From Chryseobacterium camelliae (GTDB lineage: Bacteria > Bacteroidota > Bacteroidia > Flavobacteriales > Weeksellaceae), in assembly GCF_002770595.1 (NCBI RefSeq), contig NZ_CP022986.1, positions 3,224,001-3,288,000 of the forward strand: 64,000 nt of DNA. Reading direction: 5' to 3'. Below, piece by piece: positions 1 to 8,488 of the stretch. The notes below the pieces were generated by a model. It did no database searches. It saw only the letters and a list, made by a program, of their open reading frames with translations, and was not told where the DNA came from. The first letter of the stretch is position 1. Each line of letters opens with the position of its first letter. Both the position numbers and the translations under genes were made by a program.

Positions 1-1476
1 TTTGGCAGAGGCCTTAACTTCACTGGTCGCTAATTGCAAAGGCTCAAGAGTTACGGTAATTTTAAAAGTATTGTTGTCTACTTTGTTGTGCGTAACAGTA
101 CAGCCTGAGCTTCCATAAGTTCTCCATGCTCTCAGTTCAAATGTTACATTACCGGTAAGGTTATTGGCCATTGTAAGTCCGGTCCTGTTATAAGAATAAG
201 TTCCTGTAGAACCTCCTGATCCGGACGTAATAGACGCTTCCGTTGTATTGTTGGTTGTACATGCCAAAATACTTCTCTGTTCTTCCATGTATCCGTTAGA
301 TACGGTTGACATTTTATAAGAAACATCGGTAGATTTAATCTTATATCCTGAAGGAATGCTGATGGTCAGGGTTCCCGGACAGGTAGTAGTGGATGTAGTG
401 GTAATCGATGCAGCGCTGGCAAATAACGTACTGATATCCCCTGCAGTATAAGTTGCGGATACTTGTCCGGGTGTAAACTGGGTCATTGTCCAGTAGCTCT
501 GTGTAGACCCGCAGTTTGAGCGTACCCAGAAATAATACGTCTGTCCCGTAGTCAAACTGTTTAACGTAACTGAGGTAACTCCTGCTGCCGTACTTCCTGT
601 AGGGGCGGTAGCAGCGGTAGGAGCGGTAGCTGAAGTACTCATATAATACTGATACCCTGAAGCAGGAGCGCTTGAAGGAGCAGTCCAGTTGATGGTAGCA
701 CCGCCGGTCGTCGTTGTGGAAGTTACGTTGGTAGGCGTTGGGCAGGAATTGTATACATCTGCCGAGAACGCAAAAATGTTAGGGATATTTCCTACAGTAG
801 TACCAGAGGGCTGCGGGTTTACTTTCGTCACCTTAACACTCTGAATGGTCTTTGACTGGTTAGCCGCGCTTATCGCCAGAGGAATCTGATACAGCCTGGG
901 ATTGGATGTGTCAGCTTCTAAACCGTCTGTCGTCTTTTTAATCCTTCCGATACCCTGGATGGCAAAATTGCTGCCTCCGTACCAGTCTGAAATATCTATT
1001 CCTGAAAAAGTCTGTATCGTAGCGTCAGAAAAATTAACCACTACATCTACCTGACTATCACCGCTTCCGGATGTAGCCAGCATATAAAGGTTTACAGCTG
1101 CCTTAGGGGTTGTGAATGTTAAAGTACCGTTATCACCTATATTCAATAGTCTTAATGAGTTGTTTCCGCTGTAAGAAGCCAGTTGATAGTTCAATCCTGC
1201 CGGTGATGCGGCTGCGGAATTAATCAGCCCGTTAGTAGGAAGCCCGTAAGTAAGTGTTGCACTGGACGCTGTCAATTGAAAATCCTTGGAAACGAATGCA
1301 TAATTTACACCATCTACATCACTGTTAGTAGAAGTAGCAGACGATCCTACGCCATTAGCAATTACATCAGCATTGAACCCGCTTAAGGGTACAGTCTGGT
1401 ATTGTTGTGCCTGGGCAGAAGTGAAGGCAAGGCTTAAAAGAGCGATGCCCGCAATAGGGAATAGTTTTCCTTTCAT
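1..1476 (-). CDS. Secreted fibronectin type III protein, 3' end cut by window edge
   Basis: The reading frame is open from the ATG at 1476 to the window edge (492 codons, no stop), so only the N-terminal part is present. Residues 1-24 form a clear signal peptide ending in AQA. A long beta-rich region follows, then a fibronectin type III-like stretch around residues 240-330 (TNVTSTTTTGGATINW, YYFWVRSNCG). The sequence is rich in Thr and Ser. Proteins of this build in flavobacteria usually end in a T9SS sorting domain and act at or outside the outer membrane. That end lies outside the window, so secretion by T9SS is inference. No catalytic motif is visible. A degenerate promoter lies just upstream. 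Confidence 0.8.
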   Translation of the reverse strand, partial: MKGKLFPIAGIALLSLAFTSAQAQQYQTVPLSGFNADVIANGVGSSATSTNSDVDGVNYAFVSKDFQLTASSATLTYGLPTNGLINSAAASPAGLNYQLASYSGNNSLRLLNIGDNGTLTFTTPKAAVNLYMLATSGSGDSQVDVVVNFSDATIQTFSGIDISDWYGGSNFAIQGIGRIKKTTDGLEADTSNPRLYQIPLAISAANQSKTIQSVKVTKVNPQPSGTTVGNIPNIFAFSADVYNSCPTPTNVTSTTTTGGATINWTAPSSAPASGYQYYMSTSATAPTAATAPTGSTAAGVTSVTLNSLTTGQTYYFWVRSNCGSTQSYWTMTQFTPGQVSATYTAGDISTLFASAASITTTSTTTCPGTLTISIPSGYKIKSTDVSYKMSTVSNGYMEEQRSILACTTNNTTEASITSGSGGSTGTYSYNRTGLTMANNLTGNVTFELRAWRTYGSSGCTVTHNKVDNNTFKITVTLEPLQLATSEVKASAK

Positions 1477-1503
1477 AAAATATTTATTTTTTAAATTGTT
1501 ATG

Positions 1504-1534
1504 CTAATGTAGGTATTTATTGAAAATAATTCAA
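1504..1534 (-). promoter_or_regulatory. Probable promoter for the secreted FnIII protein
   Basis: On the minus strand TTG (1532-1534) is followed after 20 nt by TACATTAG (1504-1511). This is one base off the Bacteroidota -7 element TAnnTTTG. It sits about 28 nt upstream of the start codon. Confidence 0.4.
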
Positions 1535-1611
1535 AGTTATTTTATAATTAATATTAAAAATAAGCGGTAATGGCGTTGTGGTTATTGAGTGTAGATCGAA
1601 AGCTTCTTTTT

Positions 1612-1648
1612 ATATAAATAAAAAACTGCCTTAAATTTTTAAGACAGT
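1612..1648 (-). terminator. Intrinsic terminator after the GH63-like gene
   Basis: Inverted repeat 1625-1648 has about 11 paired bases with one mismatch and a 2-nt loop. On the minus strand a T-rich tract (1612-1624) follows. It lies 30 nt after the stop of the GH63-like gene. Confidence 0.6.
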
Positions 1649-1678
1649 CTTGATATTGATAATAATTTTTTAAACAGA

Positions 1679-4294
1679 TTAAATGGAAAGCTTCGGTTTC
1701 ATAAGTTTGGCCACAGTAGCTGTCCAGCCTGTCTGATGGGAAGCACCTACACCGCGGCCGTTGTCACCATGGAAATATTCAAAGAACATAATATAGTCTT
1801 TGAAATGTTCATCATAATTGAACTTCGTATTGCCTCCGTTAAAAGGGCGCTGTCCGTTACCATCTTTCAGGAATATTGAACACAGCCTGTTGCTGATGTC
1901 CTGCGCTACTTCATCCAGGTCTTTCTGGTCGCCGCTTCCGGTAGGGAGTTCCACTTTCAGGCTGCTGCCGTAATAATAATGGAAACGCTGCAGGCTTTCT
2001 ACAATAAGGAAATTAATCGGGAACCAGATCGGGCCCCTCCAGTTACTATTGCCACCGAACATGCGGCTGTCACTTTCAGCAGGGGTATAATGCACCACAT
2101 TTTCCGTCCCGTGTACCGAAAATATAAAAGGTTTTTCTTCATAGATTTTAGACATGGCCCGGATTCCATAGGTGCTCAGGAATTCCTTTTCATCCAGCAT
2201 GCGGTTCAGTACTTTCGTGAGCCTGTTCTTCCGTAAAATGCTCATCAGATGCTTTCTTCCCTGGCCTTCCTCATCCCAGTGAGAAACAAGCTTCGTCAGT
2301 TCAGGCTTGTTTTTAAGGACCCAATCCATCCTTTCGCGGAAGTTAGGCATGTTTTCGAGTAATTTATGTTCGATGATTTCTACTGCAAACAAAGGAATAA
2401 GCCCTACGATGCTTCGGAGTTTAAGGGAGACACCCTCTCCGTTTCCAAGCTGCAGCACATCATAGAAAAAGCCGTCTTCTTCATTCCAGAGCCCTTTAGT
2501 TCCGTCACCTAAGTTTTCCATAGCTTCAGCGATATAAAGATAATGCTCGAAAAACTTGATGGCCATATCTTCATACACCTTGTAATATTGGGCAAGCTCC
2601 ATGGCAATACGCATCATATTCAGGGCATACATGGCCATCCAGCTTGTTCCGTCAGCCTGCTCTAAGTGTTGTCCGTCTTTAAGGATCATATTACGGTCGA
2701 AAGCCCCGATGTTATCCAGCCCCAGGAATCCGCCGCCGAAAATGTTTTTTCCGTTTTTATCTTTCCGGTTCACCCACCAGGTGAAATTGAGAAGAAGTTT
2801 CTGGAAGACTTTTTCAAGGAACAGCAGGTCAGGTTTTCCGTTTTGCTTTTCATCAATTTTAAAAACCCTGAAGCAGGACCATGCGTGAACGGGAGGATTT
2901 ACATCACTCAGATTCCATTCATAGGCAGGAAGCTGCCCGTTGGGATGCATATACCATTCTTTGGTAAGGAGAAGGAGCTGACCTTTGGCAAATTCAGCAT
3001 CAATCAGGGCATAGGGCACACAGTGAAAGGCAAGGTCCCAGGTCGCATACCAGGGATATTCCCATTTATCAGGCATGGAAATAATGTCCTTGTTGTGGAG
3101 GTGGTTCCATTCTGTATTTCTCACGTAATTGGTAAAATCCCTTGGCGCATCATAATTAGGATCTCCTTTAAGCCATTTACCGACATTATAATGATAAAAC
3201 TGCTTGTTCCAGAGCAGCCCGGCAAAAGCCTGCCGCTGTACATTGCGTTCATCTTCATCGGCTGTATCATGCTGGATCTCCTGGTAGAATTCGTCTGCTT
3301 CAGCCATTCGGGCAGCAAACACTTCGTCAAAATCCCTGAATGGATCGTCCAGCTCTTCAGGAGACAGCCTGAAATCAAATGTTCTGGATCCTCCGGCACT
3401 GATGGTCTCATGCACCAGGAAAGAAGCTTTTGAACCTCTTTTTTCCGGATTTACCGTGGGAGTTTTATGAATGATATAATTATTGATACCGTCTTTATAA
3501 TACGCTTTTTCAGAAGCCGGAACGTCCTGTAGTTTAGGGGTATTGGTTTCATTTTCACAGAAAACACTTTCTGCATTGATGTTTTTGGAATAGATTTTTT
3601 TAATGTCTATACTGTCATGGTGAACGTCAATGCATCCCTCATGAGAAGCGGTCAGCTGGCCTTTGTAATCATTGTATCCCCACTTCCAGTTATTCCTGAA
3701 CCATGCGGTAGGAATGACTATAATGGGAGCATCACGGTCGCTTCTGTTGCATACCGTAACCCGTACCAGGATATCATGATGGTCTGCTTTACAGTATTCG
3801 ATGAAGATGTCAAAATATTCGTCCTGGTCAAAAACTCCCGTGTCAAAAATTTCGTATTCCGGCTGCTTTTTATTTCTCCTGGCATTTTCTGTGAGGATAT
3901 CGTCGTATGGGAATTCATTAATGGGGTATTTGTACACCATTTTCATATAACTGTGCGTAGGCGTATTATCCAGGTAATAGAATATTTCCTTGATATCCTC
4001 GCCATGATTTCCCTGAGGATTGCTCAAACCGAAAAACCGTTCTTTGACCATCTTATCTTTCTTGTTCCAGAAAGAAAGGGCAAAACTTAAAAGCTGCTTG
4101 GTATCCGAAATACCGGCAATGCCTTCTTCGCCCCAGCGGTACGCATAACTTTCGGCATTATTGTGGTTGGCAAAATGCCATGCATTTCCGTTAGGACTAT
4201 AATCTTCCCTTACATTACCCCATTGTCGGTTGCTTACATAAGGTCCCCAGTTTTTCCATTTGCTATCTTCTAATCTTTGTTTTTCAGCAATCAT
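1679..4294 (-). CDS. GH63/MGH1-like glycoside hydrolase
   Basis: An 871-residue protein without a signal peptide, so probably cytoplasmic. It shows the (alpha/alpha)6-barrel hallmarks of the GH63 and mannosylglycerate-hydrolase-like group: WYATWDLAFHC, LPAYEWNLSDVNPPVHAW, NSNWRGPIWFP and, near the end, GASHQTGWTA. The Asp in the first and an acid near the last motif are the likely catalytic pair by analogy with the family. Family members hydrolyse alpha-glucosides or glucosyl/mannosyl-glycerate; the substrate cannot be read from sequence. The gene stands alone with its own promoter-like site upstream and a terminator after it. Several long antisense frames opposite it are shadows. Confidence 0.85.
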   Translation of the reverse strand: MIAEKQRLEDSKWKNWGPYVSNRQWGNVREDYSPNGNAWHFANHNNAESYAYRWGEEGIAGISDTKQLLSFALSFWNKKDKMVKERFFGLSNPQGNHGEDIKEIFYYLDNTPTHSYMKMVYKYPINEFPYDDILTENARRNKKQPEYEIFDTGVFDQDEYFDIFIEYCKADHHDILVRVTVCNRSDRDAPIIVIPTAWFRNNWKWGYNDYKGQLTASHEGCIDVHHDSIDIKKIYSKNINAESVFCENETNTPKLQDVPASEKAYYKDGINNYIIHKTPTVNPEKRGSKASFLVHETISAGGSRTFDFRLSPEELDDPFRDFDEVFAARMAEADEFYQEIQHDTADEDERNVQRQAFAGLLWNKQFYHYNVGKWLKGDPNYDAPRDFTNYVRNTEWNHLHNKDIISMPDKWEYPWYATWDLAFHCVPYALIDAEFAKGQLLLLTKEWYMHPNGQLPAYEWNLSDVNPPVHAWSCFRVFKIDEKQNGKPDLLFLEKVFQKLLLNFTWWVNRKDKNGKNIFGGGFLGLDNIGAFDRNMILKDGQHLEQADGTSWMAMYALNMMRIAMELAQYYKVYEDMAIKFFEHYLYIAEAMENLGDGTKGLWNEEDGFFYDVLQLGNGEGVSLKLRSIVGLIPLFAVEIIEHKLLENMPNFRERMDWVLKNKPELTKLVSHWDEEGQGRKHLMSILRKNRLTKVLNRMLDEKEFLSTYGIRAMSKIYEEKPFIFSVHGTENVVHYTPAESDSRMFGGNSNWRGPIWFPINFLIVESLQRFHYYYGSSLKVELPTGSGDQKDLDEVAQDISNRLCSIFLKDGNGQRPFNGGNTKFNYDEHFKDYIMFFEYFHGDNGRGVGASHQTGWTATVAKLMKPKLSI

Positions 4295-4311
4295 ATGATC
4301 ATTTTACATTA

Positions 4312-4342
4312 CGAAGTTAGTTTTTTTGAAAAATAATTCCAA
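4312..4342 (-). promoter_or_regulatory. Probable promoter of the GH63-like gene
   Basis: On the minus strand TTG (4340-4342), a 20-nt spacer and TAACTTCG (4312-4319). The -7 element has one mismatch to TAnnTTTG. It ends 17 nt before the ATG at 4294. Confidence 0.45.
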
Positions 4343-4423
4343 TTGTTTCTATCTGAATAAATAGTTAACATTCCGTTAAGATTGCTTATAATAAAGCTTT
4401 TTTTGTGAAGAAAAAATATTTTT

Positions 4424-4453
4424 TTGAAAGTATGGAATAAAAACCTATCTTTG
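4424..4453 (+). promoter_or_regulatory. Promoter of the methionine operon
   Basis: TTG at 4424-4426, exactly 19 nt, then TATCTTTG at 4446-4453: a full match to the Bacteroidota -33/-7 promoter. Transcription would start near 4460, just before the SAM riboswitch. Confidence 0.8.
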
Positions 4454-4480
4454 CACTACGTTCATTTAAATATTGAAAAT

Positions 4481-4584
4481 GTTATCAAGAAAGGCTGAGG
4501 GACTAGACCCTGTGATGCCTTAGCAACCCTTTGCGCAAGCAAAGAAGGTGCTACGTTCTACCAAAATGATTTTGGACAGATAAC
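4481..4584 (+). ncRNA. SAM-I (S-box) riboswitch
   Basis: The P1 stem GTTATC (4481-4486) pairs with GATAAC (4579-4584). Inside are the conserved S-box segments in order: GAGGGACTAGACCC, ATGCCTTAGCAACC, a short CTTTGCGCAAGCAAAG hairpin, and AAGGTGCTACGTTCTACC. S-box RNAs bind S-adenosylmethionine and lower expression of methionine genes. The region down to the start codon (4585-4645) has only short hairpins (for example GCCA/TGGC at about 4600-4615) and no strong T-tract terminator. The mode of control (transcription or translation) is therefore open. Both its position and the seven genes after it fit methionine control. Confidence 0.93.
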
Positions 4585-4645
4585 TTACTGAAGTTCTTTC
4601 AGCCATTTCCTGTGGCATTTTCAATGATATTAAACTTTAATAGAA

Positions 4646-5590
4646 TTGAAATCGGAACTACCACATATTAACCTTACGTATCAGACCTGTTCCCAAAAGG
4701 AATATACTATTCCGTTAAGCTATCAGCTTTTCGGAAAAGGCTTGTTTTCAGCACCTGTCATTTTAGTCAACCATGCCCTTACCGGCAATTCAAACGTTTC
4801 AGGTAACAGCGGATGGTGGAAACAGCTGATCGGTGAAAATAAGATGATTGATACCAATACCTGTACTGTACTCTGTTTCAACATTCCCGGGAACGGATAT
4901 GATGGTTTTGAAGTGGAAAATTATGAAGACTTTACTCCATCAGATATAGCACGGATCTTCCTGCACGGTCTTGATGCCCTGAACATTGACCGCCTGCATG
5001 CCATTATCGGAGGCTCGCTGGGAGGAGGGATCGGCTGGGAAATGCTGGTGCTCAAGCCTCAGCTTACAGATATCTTCATACCTATTGCCTGCGATTACAG
5101 GACGCACGACTGGCTCCACGCACAATGCCTGGTGCAGAAATTCTTATTAAGCCAGGATGACCAGCCTCTACAGAAGGCACGAATCCATGCTATGCTGTGT
5201 TACAGGACACCCGAATCGTTAAATGACAGATTCAGGAACCGTTTTAATGAGGAGAAAGAACGTTTAGAATCCGAAGATTGGCTGCTTTACCATGGGAGTG
5301 CCCTTAACGAAAGGTTTAGTTTACCAGCGTATAAACTCATGAACCATCTCCTGATGAATCTCAATGCTGATGACGCCGGAATCAGGGAAATTACAGCAGA
5401 AATCCATTTGATTGCTGTGGATACCGATTTGTTTTTTCCTGCATCAGAAATACGAATGTGCTTTGAAAAACTTAAGGACCATAATCAAAAAGTCTGTTAC
5501 CATGAGATACGGTCCATTCACGGACATGATGCCTTCCTGATGGAATACCAACAATTACAAACGATCATTAAAAATATTTTGGAGCGATGA
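4646..5590 (+). CDS. metX: Homoserine O-acetyltransferase (MetX), TTG start
   Basis: A 314-residue alpha/beta-hydrolase-fold enzyme that activates homoserine by acyl transfer, the committing step of methionine synthesis. The nucleophile elbow GGSLGGG puts the serine at 124. The acid is in VDTDLFFP (Asp261) and the base in HGHDAF (His294). It is somewhat shorter than typical MetX of about 350-380 residues. A stop codon (4631-4633) lies in frame just upstream and no ATG falls near, so TTG at 4646 is the only reasonable start. The ATG at 4624 is in another frame and ends at once. Whether the acyl donor is acetyl- or succinyl-CoA cannot be told by eye. Its stop overlaps the next start (ATGA). Confidence 0.9.
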   Translation: MKSELPHINLTYQTCSQKEYTIPLSYQLFGKGLFSAPVILVNHALTGNSNVSGNSGWWKQLIGENKMIDTNTCTVLCFNIPGNGYDGFEVENYEDFTPSDIARIFLHGLDALNIDRLHAIIGGSLGGGIGWEMLVLKPQLTDIFIPIACDYRTHDWLHAQCLVQKFLLSQDDQPLQKARIHAMLCYRTPESLNDRFRNRFNEEKERLESEDWLLYHGSALNERFSLPAYKLMNHLLMNLNADDAGIREITAEIHLIAVDTDLFFPASEIRMCFEKLKDHNQKVCYHEIRSIHGHDAFLMEYQQLQTIIKNILER

Positions 5591-7131
5591 AGAATTATAA
5601 TGCCAACGAAATAAAATTTCTTAAAAACAGGTCTATCATTAAATTTGAAGGAGAAGATTTTCTGGGGGAAATCGGGATAGACGGACGCATCTTTAAAGCG
5701 CTGACCCTGGCGCGCATCAGTGTAGGGGTCATTTCGCAGCAGGCTATTGAGAACGGCCTGTCCATTCTGGTTCACGAAAATGATTCTGAAAAAGCAGTCA
5801 ATTGTCTGATTGATGAATTTGAACCCGAAAGGAAATCCGGAAAAGTTTCTCAGATTTACAGCATCAATAATGTGTCTGTACTCGGTTTTGTAACGGAGGA
5901 TTTTAATAAAGTACTGTCCGAACTGGCCAGGAATAACGTATTTCCCCTACTGCTCAACCAGAATGCAGCGGAGAAGAGGGTGAATATTGTCGTGACTTCT
6001 TCACAGGATGAAAAGGCAAAGAATATTATTGAATCCGAAATTTCAAAAAAACCGAAAACAGTCCATCTGGCCATTATTGGCCATGGAAATGTGGGAAAGA
6101 CCCTGATACAGCAGGTACTTGAATCATCAGAGGAGATCAGAAGGCGAAAAAAGATCGATCTGAAAGTGGTGGCCGTAGCCAATTCAAGAAAAATAGCCTT
6201 CAATAAAAAAGGATTCGGGCATGACTGGAATGATGAGGTGCTTACTGCCCGGCATCCCTCTGATATTAAAGAGCTGATCAGTTTCTCTAAAGAAAATCAG
6301 CTCGAAAACCTTATCGTTGTAGATAACACCGCCAGCAAAGAATTTGTAAAGCATTATCATGTACTGGCGGAAAATGGCTTCGACCTGGTTTCGTCCAATA
6401 AGATTTTCAATACTCTGCCGATCGAAGAGTACAGGAAGCTGAGGTACACCCTGAATAAAAATAACAGGCGCTACCTGTACGAAACCAATGTAGGTGCAGG
6501 TCTGCCGCTCATCGATACCATTAAGCTGCTTCACCTTTCAGGAGAGAACATCACCAGGATCAAAGGTGTTTTTTCGGGAACGCTGAGCTATGTCTTCAAT
6601 AATTTTTCTTTGCGCAATGATCCGTTTTCTACCATCATCAGTGAAGCATTGGAGAAAGGATATACAGAACCGGATCCCAGAGAAGACCTTTCCGGGAATG
6701 ATGTAGCCAGAAAACTGCTGATCCTGGCAAGAGAATTAGACCTCATCAACGAATTTAATGACATTAAGATCCAGAATCTCGTTCCTGATGCCCTACTTTC
6801 GGTTTCAAAAGAAGAATTCCTCTCCAGGCTGGCAGAGCTGGATGACCAATACCGGAAAATTAAAGAAAATCAGGAGGAAGGCTATGTACTGAGGTATGTA
6901 GGGGACCTTCACGGCGACCTTCAGAAAGACAAGGGAGAGCTGGATGTACAATTGATTTCAGTACCGGCTACTTCCGCCTTAGGACAGCTGAAAGGATCGG
7001 ATTCCATTTTTGAAATCTATACAGAGAGCTACGGAGAAAATCCTATTGTCATCATGGGTGCCGGTGCCGGTGCACAGGTTACGGCAAGAGGGGTATTCGG
7101 AGATATCTTGAGAGTAAGTGAAACGAAATAA
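5587..7131 (+). CDS. Homoserine dehydrogenase with N-terminal ACT domains
   Basis: A 514-residue protein. Residues about 10-155 match the two ACT (regulatory) domains found in the middle of bifunctional aspartokinase/homoserine dehydrogenase, including ARISVGVISQ. Residues about 160-512 are the dehydrogenase: nucleotide-binding AIIGHGNVGKTL, the NVGAGLPLIDT segment, GVFSGTLSYVFN and the DPREDLSGNDVARK catalytic stretch. The aspartokinase catalytic domain is missing altogether, so this is not full ThrA. It reduces aspartate semialdehyde to homoserine, the substrate of MetX, whose gene it overlaps by 4 nt. The ACT domains suggest feedback control by an amino acid (inference). Confidence 0.9.
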   Translation: MKNYNANEIKFLKNRSIIKFEGEDFLGEIGIDGRIFKALTLARISVGVISQQAIENGLSILVHENDSEKAVNCLIDEFEPERKSGKVSQIYSINNVSVLGFVTEDFNKVLSELARNNVFPLLLNQNAAEKRVNIVVTSSQDEKAKNIIESEISKKPKTVHLAIIGHGNVGKTLIQQVLESSEEIRRRKKIDLKVVAVANSRKIAFNKKGFGHDWNDEVLTARHPSDIKELISFSKENQLENLIVVDNTASKEFVKHYHVLAENGFDLVSSNKIFNTLPIEEYRKLRYTLNKNNRRYLYETNVGAGLPLIDTIKLLHLSGENITRIKGVFSGTLSYVFNNFSLRNDPFSTIISEALEKGYTEPDPREDLSGNDVARKLLILARELDLINEFNDIKIQNLVPDALLSVSKEEFLSRLAELDDQYRKIKENQEEGYVLRYVGDLHGDLQKDKGELDVQLISVPATSALGQLKGSDSIFEIYTESYGENPIVIMGAGAGAQVTARGVFGDILRVSETK

Positions 7132-7165
7132 ATAATAATAATGTAACAATATAGCAGTGTAGCAG

Positions 7166-7242
7166 TTTACCAATGATTTTGAATGTCATGCTCAGCTTCT
7201 TAGCATTTCATTGTTCCATTAATAAACTGTTCCATTGGTAAA
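7166..7242. repeat. Inverted repeat in the hsd-metZ spacer
   Basis: TTTACCAATG (7166-7175) and CATTGGTAAA (7233-7242) are exact inverted copies 57 nt apart. The 125-nt spacer holding them is built from short related words (GTAACAAT, GTAGCAG, GTTCCATT). It may be a decayed intergenic element; no function is evident. Confidence 0.5.
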
Positions 7243-7256
7243 TTAAAAAATATATT

Positions 7257-8441
7257 ATGGAAAATTTTGAAACCTTTGCCATAAGAACCCAAACGGAAAG
7301 GACCCAGTTTGATGAACATTCAACGCCGCTTTTTTTAACGTCAAGCTTTGTGTTTGAAGATGCGGAAGATATGCGGGCCAGTTTTGCAGAAGAAAAGCCT
7401 AAGAACCTCTACAGCCGGTTTTCAAACCCGAATGTTTCGGAATTTACCGGGAAGATCGCTAAAATGGAAGGCGCAGAAGCCGGCTATGCTTTTGCGACAG
7501 GAATGGCTGCTATTTATTCAACCTTTGCCGCTTTGCTGAATGCGGGCGACCATATCGTAAGCTGCCAGTCGGTATTTGGTTCCACCCACACCCTGTTCAC
7601 CAAGTATTTTCCAAAGTGGAATATTGAAACTACGTATTTCAAAGCAGATGATGCACAGAACGTAGAACAGTATATTCAGCCCAATACCAAAGTGCTGTAT
7701 CTTGAAACCCCTACCAATCCTGCTATTGAAGTGCTGGACCTGGAGTTTTTCGGGCAGATTGCCAAAAAGCATCATCTGATTTTTATCGTGGATAACTGTT
7801 TTGCTACCCCTTACCTCCAACAGCCGGTAAAATACGGAGCAGATATCGTAGTGCATTCCGCTACCAAGCTGATTGACGGCCAGGGCCGGGTGTTAGGCGG
7901 TGTAGCCGTTGGCAGGGAAGACCTGATCCGTGAAATTTATCTATTTGCAAGAAACACGGGTCCCGCAATGTCTCCTTTTAATGCATGGGTACTGTCCAAA
8001 AGCCTGGAAACTCTGGCCATCCGTGTTGAAAAACATTGCGAAAATGCTTTAAAAGTGGCCGAATTCCTGGAAGGCCATCCGAATGTTGAACTGGTAAAAT
8101 ATCCGTTCCTGCCATCCCATCCGGGCTATGAAACGGCAAAAAAGCAGATGAAGCTGGGAGGGAATATTGTTGCCTTTGAAATCAAAGGCGGCATCGAAGG
8201 CGGAAGGAACTTTTTAAATAAGATCAAAATGTGCTCGCTTTCCGCCAATCTAGGGGACACCAGAACCATTGTAACCCATCCGGCGTCTACAACGCATTCA
8301 AAATTAACGGAGGAAGAAAGAAATGAAGTCGGAATTACAGCGGGTTTAGTGCGGTGCTCTGTGGGGCTGGAACACGTGGATGACATTATTGATGATCTGA
8401 AACAGGCGTTGGATTTATTCATCAATAGGAACGGGCTTTAG
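7257..8441 (+). CDS. metZ: O-acyl-homoserine sulfhydrylase (MetZ-like), PLP enzyme
   Basis: A 394-residue member of the Cys/Met-metabolism PLP enzymes. The cofactor lysine is Lys204 in HSATKLIDGQGR. The IDGQGR form is typical of O-succinylhomoserine sulfhydrylase (MetZ) rather than cystathionine enzymes. Other family marks are NLYSRFSNPN, ETPTNP, DNCFATPYLQQP and THPASTTHSKL. It would join activated homoserine with sulfide to give homocysteine, which MetH then methylates. It follows the dehydrogenase by 125 nt in the same operon. MetX/MetZ/MetY naming depends on acyl donor, which sequence alone does not settle. Confidence 0.88.
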   Translation: MENFETFAIRTQTERTQFDEHSTPLFLTSSFVFEDAEDMRASFAEEKPKNLYSRFSNPNVSEFTGKIAKMEGAEAGYAFATGMAAIYSTFAALLNAGDHIVSCQSVFGSTHTLFTKYFPKWNIETTYFKADDAQNVEQYIQPNTKVLYLETPTNPAIEVLDLEFFGQIAKKHHLIFIVDNCFATPYLQQPVKYGADIVVHSATKLIDGQGRVLGGVAVGREDLIREIYLFARNTGPAMSPFNAWVLSKSLETLAIRVEKHCENALKVAEFLEGHPNVELVKYPFLPSHPGYETAKKQMKLGGNIVAFEIKGGIEGGRNFLNKIKMCSLSANLGDTRTIVTHPASTTHSKLTEEERNEVGITAGLVRCSVGLEHVDDIIDDLKQALDLFINRNGL

Positions 8442-8449
8442 CCCGTTTT
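8430..8449 (+). terminator. Palindromic hairpin over the metZ stop codon
   Basis: AACGGGCT (8430-8437), TT, AGCCCGTT (8440-8447) form a perfect 8-bp stem ending in TTTT. The stop codon TAG lies inside it. A second half-copy (GGCTTTAGCC) follows about 28 nt later. It may be an attenuating terminator or mRNA-stabilising hairpin within the operon, or a repeated intergenic palindrome. Confidence 0.45.
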
Positions 8450-8488
8450 AAAATCAACAAATCAAAATGGCTTTAGCCTAAACATATA

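Noticed and set aside
144-326. 60-residue minus-strand frame near the left edge
   Set aside because: Out of frame with the long open frame of the FnIII protein that covers it.
2666-3433. 255-residue frame on the plus strand opposite the GH63-like gene
   Set aside because: Antisense shadow of a well-supported gene; no motif, no start context.
4624-4662. ATG at 4624 as the metX start
   Set aside because: It is in another frame and meets a stop within about 13 codons; only the TTG at 4646 opens the MetX frame.
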